From positions 372,001 to 436,000 of the forward strand of contig NZ_CP018335.1 in the NCBI RefSeq assembly GCF_001902295.1: 64,000 bases of DNA, given 5' to 3'. Below, in pieces: positions 1 through 8,735 of this stretch (positions within the stretch are counted from its first letter, which is position 1; every line of letters begins with the position of its first letter). The stretch comes from Clostridium kluyveri. GTDB lineage: Bacteria; Bacillota; Clostridia; Clostridiales; Clostridiaceae. The notes beneath the pieces were generated by a model, which worked only from the letters and a program-made list of their open reading frames with translations, was not told where the DNA came from and ran no database searches. The position numbers were made by a program, and so were the translations under genes.

Positions 1-1
1 A

Positions 2-883
2 AGCAAAGACATTTTAGATTATTATGATGAAAAATCAAGAGGGGGATATATTTCTCTTATTATCATTGAACACAGTTTTGTATCACAGCAGGGGAAAGCT
101 AGTAACAATCAGCTGTCTATTGCACAGGAAAGTATGGTGGAGGATCTAAAAAAACTAGCAGAAATTATTCATAAAAATGGATGTAAAACGATAATGCAGA
201 TAAATCATGCTGGAAGTGCAGCAAATGTTGAGGTCACAGGTATGGAAATTGTGGGGCCTTCAGCTGTTCCTAATCCCTTTGGAACAGGAATGACTCCAAA
301 AGAACTTCAAAAAAATGAGATTAAAACAATTGTAAATGAATTTAAAGAGGCAGCACTAAGGGTAAAAAATGCGGGTTTTGATGGTGTAGAGATTCACTCT
401 GCCCATGGCTATCTTTTAAATCAGTTTTTATCTCCTATTACCAATAAAAGACAAGATGAATATGGAGGAGATATAACAGGAAGAATTAAGATTCATAGGG
501 ATATTGTAAAGAATGTACGTGAAGCTGTAGGTGAATCTTTCCCAATATTTATGAGACTGGGTGCATCTGATTATATGGATGGAGGTTTAACTATAGAAGA
601 CAGCAAGATAGCCGCACAGCAGCTTGAAAAAGCTGGGGTGAATGTTTTGGATATTTCAGGAGGACTTTGCAGATATACTATTCCCGGAGTAAATGAGGAA
701 GGTTATTTTACACCTCTTTCAAAGGCAATTAAAGAAGTTGTGTCAATACCTGTAATTGTAACAGGTGGAGTTATCCATGCAAAAACAGCAGATGAGATTT
801 TAAGTAGGGGAGAAGCTGATTTAATAGGAGTGGGAAGAGCTATATACAAGGATTCAGATTGGGCTAAGAATGCTATGAAATAA
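2..883 (+). CDS. NADH:flavin oxidoreductase, Old Yellow Enzyme family (5' partial)
   Basis: FMN-dependent TIM-barrel ene-reductase of the Old Yellow Enzyme family. The reading frame is open to the left edge, so the true start lies outside the window; an internal ATG at 134 is not the start because recognisable family sequence (GGYISLIIIEHSFV) precedes it. Visible hallmarks are QINHAG (active-site histidine region), the signature HSAHGYLLNQFLSP followed by NKRQDEYGG, and the C-terminal phosphate-binding segments VIVTGGV and LIGVGRAIYKDSDW. About 294 residues are present, so roughly 40 N-terminal residues are missing. It stops after the barrel and lacks the extra NAD-binding domains of the 2,4-dienoyl-CoA reductase type. 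The substrate cannot be inferred. Confidence 0.9.
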   Translation, partial: SKDILDYYDEKSRGGYISLIIIEHSFVSQQGKASNNQLSIAQESMVEDLKKLAEIIHKNGCKTIMQINHAGSAANVEVTGMEIVGPSAVPNPFGTGMTPKELQKNEIKTIVNEFKEAALRVKNAGFDGVEIHSAHGYLLNQFLSPITNKRQDEYGGDITGRIKIHRDIVKNVREAVGESFPIFMRLGASDYMDGGLTIEDSKIAAQQLEKAGVNVLDISGGLCRYTIPGVNEEGYFTPLSKAIKEVVSIPVIVTGGVIHAKTADEILSRGEADLIGVGRAIYKDSDWAKNAMK

Positions 884-995
884 TTGAAATACAGTATTTA
901 AGGAATTATATTAAAATAGACAGTTTTGAAAGATTTAAACTGTCTATTGATTTTGTTATTAAATTGTAGGCTATAATGAAAGTCATCAATTTAGG

Positions 996-2810
996 TTATT
1001 TGATTTTCTCTGCACTTATTTCTTGACCTGACTCATACAGGGAGATTCCTGTAACCTGATTTTTGTCATTTATATTAAAATTTATTTGAACATCAGATAC
1101 TCTCAGAAAAAATTTATTTTGTGATTGGGCAAAGAGTTCATATTTTTGTCCACTATTGTTTTGCTCACAATATAGGTGTCCATTCTCATGTGTTATGGAT
1201 ATGCTTCCAAGATTGCCCTCAATTTTATAATTCCCTATATATTTGTCAAGGAGGGCATCATCAACTTTTATTATGGATTTTTTCTTGGGCATCTCATAGT
1301 TTTTTCCAAGGGATATATCTGCCAGAGTATCATTAAGAGAATTTATATTGTAATATCCCACATTAGTGAGAATAATTATAGTTAAATCTTTATCTGGATA
1401 TCTTGCTATATTGCTTGTGAAGCCAAGTGTATTTCCGCCGTGATATATTTTTTTCCCGTAATTTTCTTTTGATAACATCCAACCATAGCCATAGTATATT
1501 CCAGATGATGTTATCTGTATGTGATTTGAAAAAATATCTTTTAAAGTTGATTGTTTTACTAATTTATCTGTATAAAGGGCTCTGTCCCATTTATACAAAT
1601 CTCCTGTGGTGGAACATAAGTCACCTGCACCATAGGCACCGTTAATTGTCACCATATCGCTTATGGGGAAAACATCCAGATAACCACTATATCCTGTGGA
1701 GGTATACATTTTTTTCATTCCATTATAACCTAGTCCCGTATTTTTCATGTTAAGAGGATGAAATATATTTTTTTGCAGATAATCTATATAATTTGTTCCG
1801 CTTACTTTTTCAACTATATACCCAAGTAGTATATACCCTGAATTGCTGTAGCTAAATTTACTTCCAGGTTGAAATTCCAGAGGCTTATTTTTAAATAAAT
1901 TTATTACATTATTTATATCATTAAAGGAATCAATACTCATAGACCAGAACTCAGGTAAATTTGTACAGTTTACAATTCCTGAACTGTGGGTCAGAAGCTC
2001 TTGTATTGTTATAATATTCCCATTTGGAAAATCTGGTATGTATTTGGATATAACATCATCTACATTTATAGAGCCTCTTTCAACCAGCTGCATTATTGCC
2101 ATGGCTGTAAATTGTTTGGTCATGGAACCTATGGGAAATGTGGTGTCTTCAGTGTTTTTAATATTTTGTTCAAAGTCAGATTTCCCATATCCCTTATTAA
2201 GAATTATACTGCCATTCCGTGCCACAAGTACACTGCCGTGAAAGTTATCTGTAGTTTCCAGTGCATTTAAATAGTTATCCAATTTTTGTGAAATGGTTAA
2301 ATAATTTTTTAGATTTAACACATCTTTAAAAGAGTATTCTATATTTTTTGAAGAAGTATATATTTCAATGGATTTTGTACTGTTGTCCCAATTTATTGTC
2401 TTACCAAGTACTTCACTGAAAAATTCAAGAGGTACAAAAACAATATTCGTTTTAATAACAGGTGCTGTGGCCAAAGTGATATTTTTCCCATTTACAGATA
2501 TTTTTTTGTTATTGTTTTCAATTTTTATCTTATAATTGGAGATATTCAGTAGAGCACTGTCATTTTTTACTTCAAGTTTTGCATCCGTATCTAGTTTCTG
2601 ACATAATACGTTAAGTGAAAGCATAACTACTGAATTTAAATTTTGATAGGGTTGTACATATTTTGATGGAATATTGGTGCCATCTACGTTTATGGTAAAT
2701 TCATTTGAAATGGATGCTGTCTCAGCATGTGCTGTTATCTCTATTATACTACCACTTGAAAATGCTAAAAAGATTGAGAGAAAAATACACATCAATGATT
2801 TCTTAAACAT
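996..2810 (-). CDS. Exported serine hydrolase: stalk domain plus class C beta-lactamase-like domain
   Basis: The 604-residue protein has an N-terminal signal peptide (residues 1-29, ending AHA). A copper-amine-oxidase-N-type stalk domain follows (about 40-150; FVPLEFFSEVLG is typical), then a beta-lactamase/penicillin-binding-protein-like serine hydrolase domain (about 180-490). The catalytic triad motifs are visible: S229-M-T-K, Y321-S-N and H457-G-G. A C-terminal DUF3471-like tail is probable. The family includes esterases, D-amino-acid peptidases and beta-lactamases, so activity is not predictable. The stalk domain suggests cell-surface attachment. It is monocistronic, with an upstream gap of about 190 bp before the cupin gene and a start supported by a GAGGAGA-like site. 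Confidence 0.88.
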   Translation of the reverse strand: MFKKSLMCIFLSIFLAFSSGSIIEITAHAETASISNEFTINVDGTNIPSKYVQPYQNLNSVVMLSLNVLCQKLDTDAKLEVKNDSALLNISNYKIKIENNNKKISVNGKNITLATAPVIKTNIVFVPLEFFSEVLGKTINWDNSTKSIEIYTSSKNIEYSFKDVLNLKNYLTISQKLDNYLNALETTDNFHGSVLVARNGSIILNKGYGKSDFEQNIKNTEDTTFPIGSMTKQFTAMAIMQLVERGSINVDDVISKYIPDFPNGNIITIQELLTHSSGIVNCTNLPEFWSMSIDSFNDINNVINLFKNKPLEFQPGSKFSYSNSGYILLGYIVEKVSGTNYIDYLQKNIFHPLNMKNTGLGYNGMKKMYTSTGYSGYLDVFPISDMVTINGAYGAGDLCSTTGDLYKWDRALYTDKLVKQSTLKDIFSNHIQITSSGIYYGYGWMLSKENYGKKIYHGGNTLGFTSNIARYPDKDLTIIILTNVGYYNINSLNDTLADISLGKNYEMPKKKSIIKVDDALLDKYIGNYKIEGNLGSISITHENGHLYCEQNNSGQKYELFAQSQNKFFLRVSDVQINFNINDKNQVTGISLYESGQEISAEKIK

Positions 2811-2998
2811 TAAATTATCATCTCCTCTGTTAAAAATTAATGGAATAATATAATTATATCATAAAAATAGATAATTTTTATAAATAAGGAAAATTATTAC
2901 TTTATTTTTGGTGTATTAATTTCATCTCATATTATATGATAGTCAGATTCAGGTGGAGGTTAAATAAGGAATATTTTTCTCCTCCCTGAATCCTAGAA

Positions 2999-3331
2999 TT
3001 ATCTGATAATTGTTAAAAGCATTTTGAATCTTTCTCCAGCTTCAAGTGCATGAGGAATATTAGAAGGCATTATTATGGTTTCACCTGCTTTGACAGTGAA
3101 AGTATTATTATCTATTGTAATTTCTGCTACTCCATCTAATATTTGAACCATAGCATCTCCAGAAGTTACGTGAGTGCTTATTCCTTCACCTTTATCCAGT
3201 GAGAATAGGGAGATATTCACAGAAGGTGTCTGTGCAATAGTTCTGCTTACAACTTGACCTTCTTGATAGGATATTAGTTCTTTTAAAGTAAGTATTTTTG
3301 AAAATGGTATATTTTTAATTAAAGTATTCAT
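2999..3331 (-). CDS. Small cupin-domain protein
   Basis: A 110-residue single-domain cupin. The first motif is degenerate (G-ISTHVTSGDAMVQILDG) and the second is clear (AGETIIMPSNIPHALEAG). Metal-binding histidines are H54-like and the PHAL histidine. Proteins of this size and type are often annotated as cupins of unknown substrate. An AGGAGG-like site precedes the ATG. No partner gene is adjacent in an operon. The function is unknown beyond the fold. Confidence 0.85.
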   Translation of the reverse strand: MNTLIKNIPFSKILTLKELISYQEGQVVSRTIAQTPSVNISLFSLDKGEGISTHVTSGDAMVQILDGVAEITIDNNTFTVKAGETIIMPSNIPHALEAGERFKMLLTIIR

Positions 3332-3609
3332 TGTTTTCCTCCTGCTATAATTTTGATTTATTATTTATAGTATAAACCCAGCAGGTCTGAGAGTATGTAA
3401 TATATGTTACCAACTTTAAAGGTGGATTAAAAATTTTTATTCAGTGTAAAATACCATACTTAACCGTCAGTTAAATTCACCTAGCAGTTATCCTATTTGA
3501 AAATAAATTTGAAATTCAATTTACAAGTGGCAAAAATATGATAAAATGTGGTTATCATTTCATATTAATAAAAGCTTATGAGTTTACAAATACAAGGTGG
3601 TAGTAAAAA

Positions 3610-4413
3610 ATGACAATTCAAGTTTATTTGGTTTTTATTTTAACCTTTATTATTTACATGATAGGAACATTGGCATATTCTGCAAGAATTGTAGGAGTAA
3701 GAACAGGGAGAATTGCGGTATCTTTTGCCGTATTTAATGTATTTGTACTGATACAGAGAACGGCCAATACTGTACAGGCACCTTTACTTGCAAAAACTAT
3801 TGAGAATGGTATAAATTCAGGACAATCTGCCGGTTTAATACATATCTTTAGATGGGTAATCTTTTCTATTACATTAGCTACAATAGCAGGTGCAATTTTA
3901 ATGCCTACTTTTATAAAAATATTCAACAAATTAGTTATATCATTTAGTGTTTACAGATCTCTGCCTAGATTAATGATGCATGCATTTTCAAAGTCGGGAA
4001 TCGAACAATTTAAAAATAGTATTTCAATCCCTAAAAGAGAAAACCTATCTGAACTTAAAAATTTTAACAAAACTCCTAAAAAAGTGATTTTATTAAATAT
4101 GATTTCATTTTCAGTATCAAGTATAAGTGTTTTGTCAGCTTTGTATGCAGGATGTCTTAGTCCAGATTTGAGAACTACATGCAGCACTTTATCAGCGGTG
4201 ATTAATAGTATTTCAACAATATTTATGGTTATGTTTATTGATCCCTATTTATCTATGATGACAGATGATGTAATAAGGGGAGAATCTACAGAACTGGAGT
4301 TTAATCGTTGTATAATTTTTATTGTAGGAGGTTTAATTGCGGGAAGTATACTTTCCCAATTTTTATTAGTACCTGCTTCAAAGTTAATAGTAATTATTGC
4401 AAGGCTTATTTAA
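3610..4413 (+). CDS. amj: Amj-family lipid II flippase
   Basis: The 267-residue polytopic membrane protein matches the Amj/YdaH family (DUF2837; Bacillus subtilis Amj is about 269 residues), which can replace MurJ in flipping the peptidoglycan precursor lipid II. Diagnostic stretches include YSARIVGVRTGRIAVSF near the N-terminus and QRTANTVQAPLLA; about six hydrophobic segments can be seen. The ATG is preceded by AAGGTGG. The diguanylate cyclase gene follows after 25 bp with its own strong ribosome binding site, so the two are probably co-transcribed. In B. subtilis amj responds to envelope stress through sigma M; no such promoter is recognised here. Confidence 0.85.
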   Translation: MTIQVYLVFILTFIIYMIGTLAYSARIVGVRTGRIAVSFAVFNVFVLIQRTANTVQAPLLAKTIENGINSGQSAGLIHIFRWVIFSITLATIAGAILMPTFIKIFNKLVISFSVYRSLPRLMMHAFSKSGIEQFKNSISIPKRENLSELKNFNKTPKKVILLNMISFSVSSISVLSALYAGCLSPDLRTTCSTLSAVINSISTIFMVMFIDPYLSMMTDDVIRGESTELEFNRCIIFIVGGLIAGSILSQFLLVPASKLIVIIARLI

Positions 4414-4438
4414 TTTTTCTAATTCTAGGAGGCTCCCT

Positions 4439-6010
4439 ATGTATTTTTATAGCATAATGTTATTTTCATTGGCTTTTATATTAGTAGGATTTTATGCTTT
4501 CCTACATAAAAGAATTAATGTTTCAGGTGTAAGGCCGTTTATTATATGTGTTTTGTTAGTTGCTGTATGGAATAGTACATATTCTATGGAACTATTAAGT
4601 TATACACTGAAAGCAAAAGTCATATGGTTTGTAATAAGAATGGCGTTTATATTATATATTCCTGCATTCTGGCTGATGATAACGCTGGAGCTAACAGATA
4701 GGCGGAATTTTAAAAGTTGGAAAAATAGTCTTCTTGTCATTATGCCCACCATTTCAGCTTTTCTCATTTTAACCTCTTCCTACAATAATTGGTTTATATA
4801 TAATTTTTATCTTGAACCCAGTTATGGATATAAAGTTCTGCGATTTGCTACAGGTTCTTGGTTTTGGGTTAATGCAGCTTATAATTATCTTCTCAATACA
4901 GTTAATATAGGATTATTAATGCAAGCTGTATTTTCAAAACAATATATTTGGAAAAAGCAGGCCATCATCATGATTATTGGAATGCTTATACCGATTATTA
5001 GTAATATTATGCTAGTGGGAAATTTAGGGTTCAATAAGAATTTGGATTTTACTCCTATTTCGTTTTTACTTTCATTGTTAGTAACTGCTTTTGGAATGTT
5101 TAAGTATAGGTTTATGGATATTGTTCCTGTTGCTCAAGAATATGCTTTTGATGATATGAATGAACTGATGATAATACTTAATCAAAGTAAAAAGATTGTA
5201 GATATGAATAAGAAGGCACTGAAAATGTTCAATACTTCTATTCCAGAAGTAATTGGAACACCAATACATAAAGTTATACAGGATATTACAAAGTATGATT
5301 TTTCTAATCCACATAATTCTGCGGTGAAGATTGGTTTAAATTATAAATTTGCAGAGAAAGAGTTTTATTATTATGGTTCCATTAATGTAGTTAAAGGGAG
5401 TAGATGCAATATAGTTGGCTATTTAATATTATTGGAGGATATAACAGAATTGACAATTACCCAGCAGAAGTTAGAAAAAGCAAATGAAGAATTGTGGAAA
5501 TTGAATCAAGAACTTTATAATAAATCCATTAAAGATGGTTTAACTGAAATGTATAACAAAAAACATATTATTATGTTATTGGGGAAAAATCTTCAAAAAG
5601 CAATAAAAAATAAGATACCTCTTATAATAGCTATATTTGACATTGATTATTTTAAACGACTTAATGATAATTATGGACATTTAGTTGGAGATAGTGTACT
5701 TAAAAAAGTAGCGGAATTAATTAGAGCAGAGTTAGGAGACAATGGAACAGTAGGAAGATTTGGAGGGGAAGAGTTCCTGATATTTATGCCCAATGTAGAA
5801 TTAAATGCTGGTGGCAAATTATGCGATAAAATCAGATTTACCATAAGTAATTACAAGTTTGAATATGATAGGGTAACTGTTACTATTAGTGCAGGTGTAT
5901 CACAATTGAAATCAGATGATGATATTAATTCGTTAATAAAAAGAGCAGATGATTGCTTATATAAAGCAAAAGCAAATGGAAGAAATAAAATTGAATTGGA
6001 AGAACAATAA
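4439..6010 (+). CDS. Membrane diguanylate cyclase (7TM sensor, PAS, GGDEF)
   Basis: Makes cyclic di-GMP from GTP. I place the start at the ATG at 4439, seven bases after AGGAGG (4427-4432); the frame is open further upstream but without a site. The N-terminus (residues 1-220) has seven hydrophobic segments of the histidine-kinase-N-terminal 7TM type, followed by a PAS-like region (about 230-350), a short coiled coil and a GGDEF domain (about 365-520). The active-site motif is GRFGGEEF. The inhibitory-site RxxD normally five residues before GG(D/E)EF is replaced by GDNG, so feedback inhibition by product is probably lost. Cotranscription with amj would link c-di-GMP to envelope state (inference). 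Confidence 0.9.
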   Translation: MYFYSIMLFSLAFILVGFYAFLHKRINVSGVRPFIICVLLVAVWNSTYSMELLSYTLKAKVIWFVIRMAFILYIPAFWLMITLELTDRRNFKSWKNSLLVIMPTISAFLILTSSYNNWFIYNFYLEPSYGYKVLRFATGSWFWVNAAYNYLLNTVNIGLLMQAVFSKQYIWKKQAIIMIIGMLIPIISNIMLVGNLGFNKNLDFTPISFLLSLLVTAFGMFKYRFMDIVPVAQEYAFDDMNELMIILNQSKKIVDMNKKALKMFNTSIPEVIGTPIHKVIQDITKYDFSNPHNSAVKIGLNYKFAEKEFYYYGSINVVKGSRCNIVGYLILLEDITELTITQQKLEKANEELWKLNQELYNKSIKDGLTEMYNKKHIIMLLGKNLQKAIKNKIPLIIAIFDIDYFKRLNDNYGHLVGDSVLKKVAELIRAELGDNGTVGRFGGEEFLIFMPNVELNAGGKLCDKIRFTISNYKFEYDRVTVTISAGVSQLKSDDDINSLIKRADDCLYKAKANGRNKIELEEQ

Positions 6011-6038
6011 CACACCATTAATAAAATTTATCTGCATA

Positions 6039-6047
6039 TGGTATAAT
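6039..6047 (+). promoter_or_regulatory. Extended -10 promoter of the Wadjet operon
   Basis: TGGTATAAT is an extended -10 element (TGnTATAAT) about 47 bp before the first Wadjet gene. No good -35 hexamer lies 17 bp upstream, which is acceptable for extended -10 promoters. It is placed in the only gap between the diguanylate cyclase and jetA. Confidence 0.5.
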
Positions 6048-6093
6048 ATGAGTATTTAGAAAGTAAAATTTACTTTTAAAAGGTGATTATTAT

Positions 6094-7575
6094 ATGGAAG
6101 TAACAGATAAGCTTATGAAACAAATTGATGAAATGAGGTATCTTACAGCAGAAAATGCCTGGAGATACAGAAGTATTTTAAGGTTCTTCTATCTGCAATA
6201 TGAAAAAATGAAATACTGGATGTATAAAGAAGAGGTATTTGAAGAACTGAAAAAACACGATAAATTTAAGGATTATACCATGGAAGCCTGCCGTCAGGAT
6301 TTGGATGTGCTTATATCATGGAAAAACCTTGCTGCAATCCAGGATACTGCAAAGGTTACTACAGTGGAGGAATTTAAAAACAAGCAATTCAGGTATGAAC
6401 TTTCTGAATACAGTGTGGAAATTGAAAGACTGACTATAAAGCTTGAGAATCTGTTTGTGGAAAGTGCTTCCCTTGAACCATCACTTCTTGAGAGAATAAA
6501 AGAACATATTGAAAAACTCACTGAAATGGTGTCTAAAAATGAAAAAGAAGTGGGAAATTGGTGGGGTTCTCTAAACAGTGACTTTAAAAGATTGAATCAA
6601 AATTATCAGGACTATATAAGAGATTTGTATGGCATTAAGGCAGATGAACTTATGAAGACCAGAGAATTTATCATATTCAAAGATAAATTCATAGATTACT
6701 TGAGAGATTTTATAAAAAGTCTTCAATATAATTCATCCCATATAGAGTACCTTCTTGGAAACTTAGATAAGGATCAGGTAAATGAGGTACTTCAAAAGGT
6801 TTTAATATATGAAAAGTCTATACCTAGAATTGATATGAAAGTAACGGATGATATGCTAAAAGATAATATCTACGGGCGTTGGGGAAGTCTGTATAATTGG
6901 TTTATCGCACCTGCAGGCAGAGAAAGTGAAGCAGAAAAACTTCTTAATATAACAAATGAAATAATAAGAAAAATAACACGATTTGCATCACAAATAGCAG
7001 AAAGTAGAAATAATGCCTCTAACAGGAGAGAAGAGTACAGAAAACTTTGCAGTATGTTTTTAAAATGTCAAAACATGGAAGAGGCCCATAAACTCTCGGC
7101 AGTAAGTTTTGGGATTTTTAGTATGAGACATATTAAAGCACATACAAATAGAATTACCGAAAGTATAAACAGTGGGATTTTTGAAGAAGAGCCCTATATA
7201 AAAAAAATTAATCCTAGAATTCGCAGTTATAGGGAAAAATTGGAGAGAAATGCTATAGTAGACAATGAACAAAAGAAAAAGACTATGCTTCAAAGAATAA
7301 TGAAGAAAAGAGAAGAGGAGAAAAATATTATGGAGGGTTATGTGAAAGATGGATGCATAGAATTTTCCGCACTTCCTAAAATACCTTCAAGTGTCAGAAT
7401 AACTCTTCTTAGATGGCTCAGTAAAGGAATAAATAGTTCTGACGGCAGAGGTAAAACTGAAGATGGCATAAAATATATAGTGGAGATACCAGAAGATGAG
7501 AAGGAAAAATGTACCCTGAATTGCGACGATGGTAGCCTTATAATGCCTTCTTATATTATAAGGTTTGAAAGGTAG
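6094..7575 (+). CDS. jetA: Wadjet type II protein JetA (DUF2397/TIGR02677)
   Basis: First gene of a four-gene SMC-like defence operon. The 493-residue protein matches the DUF2397 family: an N-terminal winged-helix region (LRFFYLQYEKMKYWMYKEEV), a long helical middle and a C-terminal segment rich in basic residues. Members are kleisin-like subunits that bridge the JetC ATPase heads. The start ATG follows AAAAGGTG. JetB begins 7 bp after the stop, so the genes are tightly coupled. Wadjet complexes extrude plasmid DNA loops and cut circular DNA of limited size; that role is established for homologues and inferred here from the complete JetABCD order. Confidence 0.9.
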   Translation: MEVTDKLMKQIDEMRYLTAENAWRYRSILRFFYLQYEKMKYWMYKEEVFEELKKHDKFKDYTMEACRQDLDVLISWKNLAAIQDTAKVTTVEEFKNKQFRYELSEYSVEIERLTIKLENLFVESASLEPSLLERIKEHIEKLTEMVSKNEKEVGNWWGSLNSDFKRLNQNYQDYIRDLYGIKADELMKTREFIIFKDKFIDYLRDFIKSLQYNSSHIEYLLGNLDKDQVNEVLQKVLIYEKSIPRIDMKVTDDMLKDNIYGRWGSLYNWFIAPAGRESEAEKLLNITNEIIRKITRFASQIAESRNNASNRREEYRKLCSMFLKCQNMEEAHKLSAVSFGIFSMRHIKAHTNRITESINSGIFEEEPYIKKINPRIRSYREKLERNAIVDNEQKKKTMLQRIMKKREEEKNIMEGYVKDGCIEFSALPKIPSSVRITLLRWLSKGINSSDGRGKTEDGIKYIVEIPEDEKEKCTLNCDDGSLIMPSYIIRFER

Positions 7576-7582
7576 AATTTAA

Positions 7583-8725
7583 ATGAATGATCTTAAAATA
7601 TTGCTTGAAAATTATTGGATAGGGAAAGATAAAAATAAGGAATTATATTACAGGGTAAAGGACAGTATACCCAAGTTTAAAAACTTTTTAACAGATAAAT
7701 TGGGTTATAACCTTGTTGTGAATCCACATTTGATAAAACTTGAAAAATTCCCCGGAAAAGCGGAGAGTTGGATGGGAATTAAAGATTTTGAAAGCACCAT
7801 GGAATATGCATTTTTGTGCATTCTTATAATGTTCCTTGAGGATAAAGGCCGTGAGGAACAATTTGTTTTATCAGAAATTACCGAATACATACAGGCAAAT
7901 TATCCGGGAGAGGAGAGTGTGGACTGGACGCTGTATAGACATAGAAAATATCTTATAAAAGTTTTGAGATTTGCCGTTTCAATGGATATGATACTGGTGG
8001 ATGATGGAGATGAGCAGAATTTTAAAAGCAATATGGAGGCAGAAGTGTTGTATGAAAGTACAGGGCTTTCAAGATATTTTGCAAGGAACTTTCCCATGAA
8101 TATATTAGATTATGATACTTATGAAGATATTGAGAAAGAAGAATGGACCGATATTGAATCAGACAGAGGATTTATAAGAAGACAAAGAGTATATAGAAGA
8201 CTTGTGATGGGACCTGTAGTATATAATACCGGCTCTGAAGATGTGGACTATAATTACATAAAGAATTACAGAGGCATGATTTCAAACGATATTGAGAAAT
8301 ATTTAGACTGCAATATTCATGTACATAGAAATGGAGCAATGATGGTTATAGATCCCGAAGATAATCTCAAAGATACTTTTCCGGGAAATAGGGCAATAAG
8401 TGATGTGGTGATGTTTTTCAATTATTTAATAGTTAATGAAATAAAAGAGGGAAGAATTGAGTTAAAGAGTGATGATACTTCAGTAGTTTCCAAAGCTTAT
8501 TTTGAAAGCCTGGTGGAAAAGCTTAAACAAAATTATGGTATGGGCTGGAGCAAGGAATACAGGGAAATGAAACAAAGTGATCTGACTGAAGAGATAATAT
8601 CATACATGAAGGACTTTAACATGATAAATCTTTTGGAGGATGGAAGAGAAATTCAAATACTTCCTCTCTGCGGCAAGGTGGTAGGAATATATCCAGATAG
8701 TTTTGTAAAGAAACTGCAAACATAG
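7583..8725 (+). CDS. jetB: Wadjet type II protein JetB (DUF2398/TIGR02678)
   Basis: The 380-residue protein matches the DUF2398/TIGR02678 family, the KITE-like winged-helix partner of the JetA kleisin in the Wadjet complex. Recognisable segments are FLCILIMFLEDKGREEQF, VDWTLYRHRKYLIKVLRF and RQRVYRRLVMGPVVY. It lies 7 bp after jetA and 10 bp before jetC, which has its own AGGAGGG site. No frameshifts or missing blocks are seen and its length is normal for the family, so the system appears intact. Confidence 0.9.
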   Translation: MNDLKILLENYWIGKDKNKELYYRVKDSIPKFKNFLTDKLGYNLVVNPHLIKLEKFPGKAESWMGIKDFESTMEYAFLCILIMFLEDKGREEQFVLSEITEYIQANYPGEESVDWTLYRHRKYLIKVLRFAVSMDMILVDDGDEQNFKSNMEAEVLYESTGLSRYFARNFPMNILDYDTYEDIEKEEWTDIESDRGFIRRQRVYRRLVMGPVVYNTGSEDVDYNYIKNYRGMISNDIEKYLDCNIHVHRNGAMMVIDPEDNLKDTFPGNRAISDVVMFFNYLIVNEIKEGRIELKSDDTSVVSKAYFESLVEKLKQNYGMGWSKEYREMKQSDLTEEIISYMKDFNMINLLEDGREIQILPLCGKVVGIYPDSFVKKLQT

Positions 8726-8735
8726 GAGGGATATT

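Noticed and set aside
4397..4438. Start of the diguanylate cyclase upstream at 4397
   Set aside because: It would overlap the amj stop and has no ribosome site, whereas 4439 follows AGGAGG at ideal spacing.
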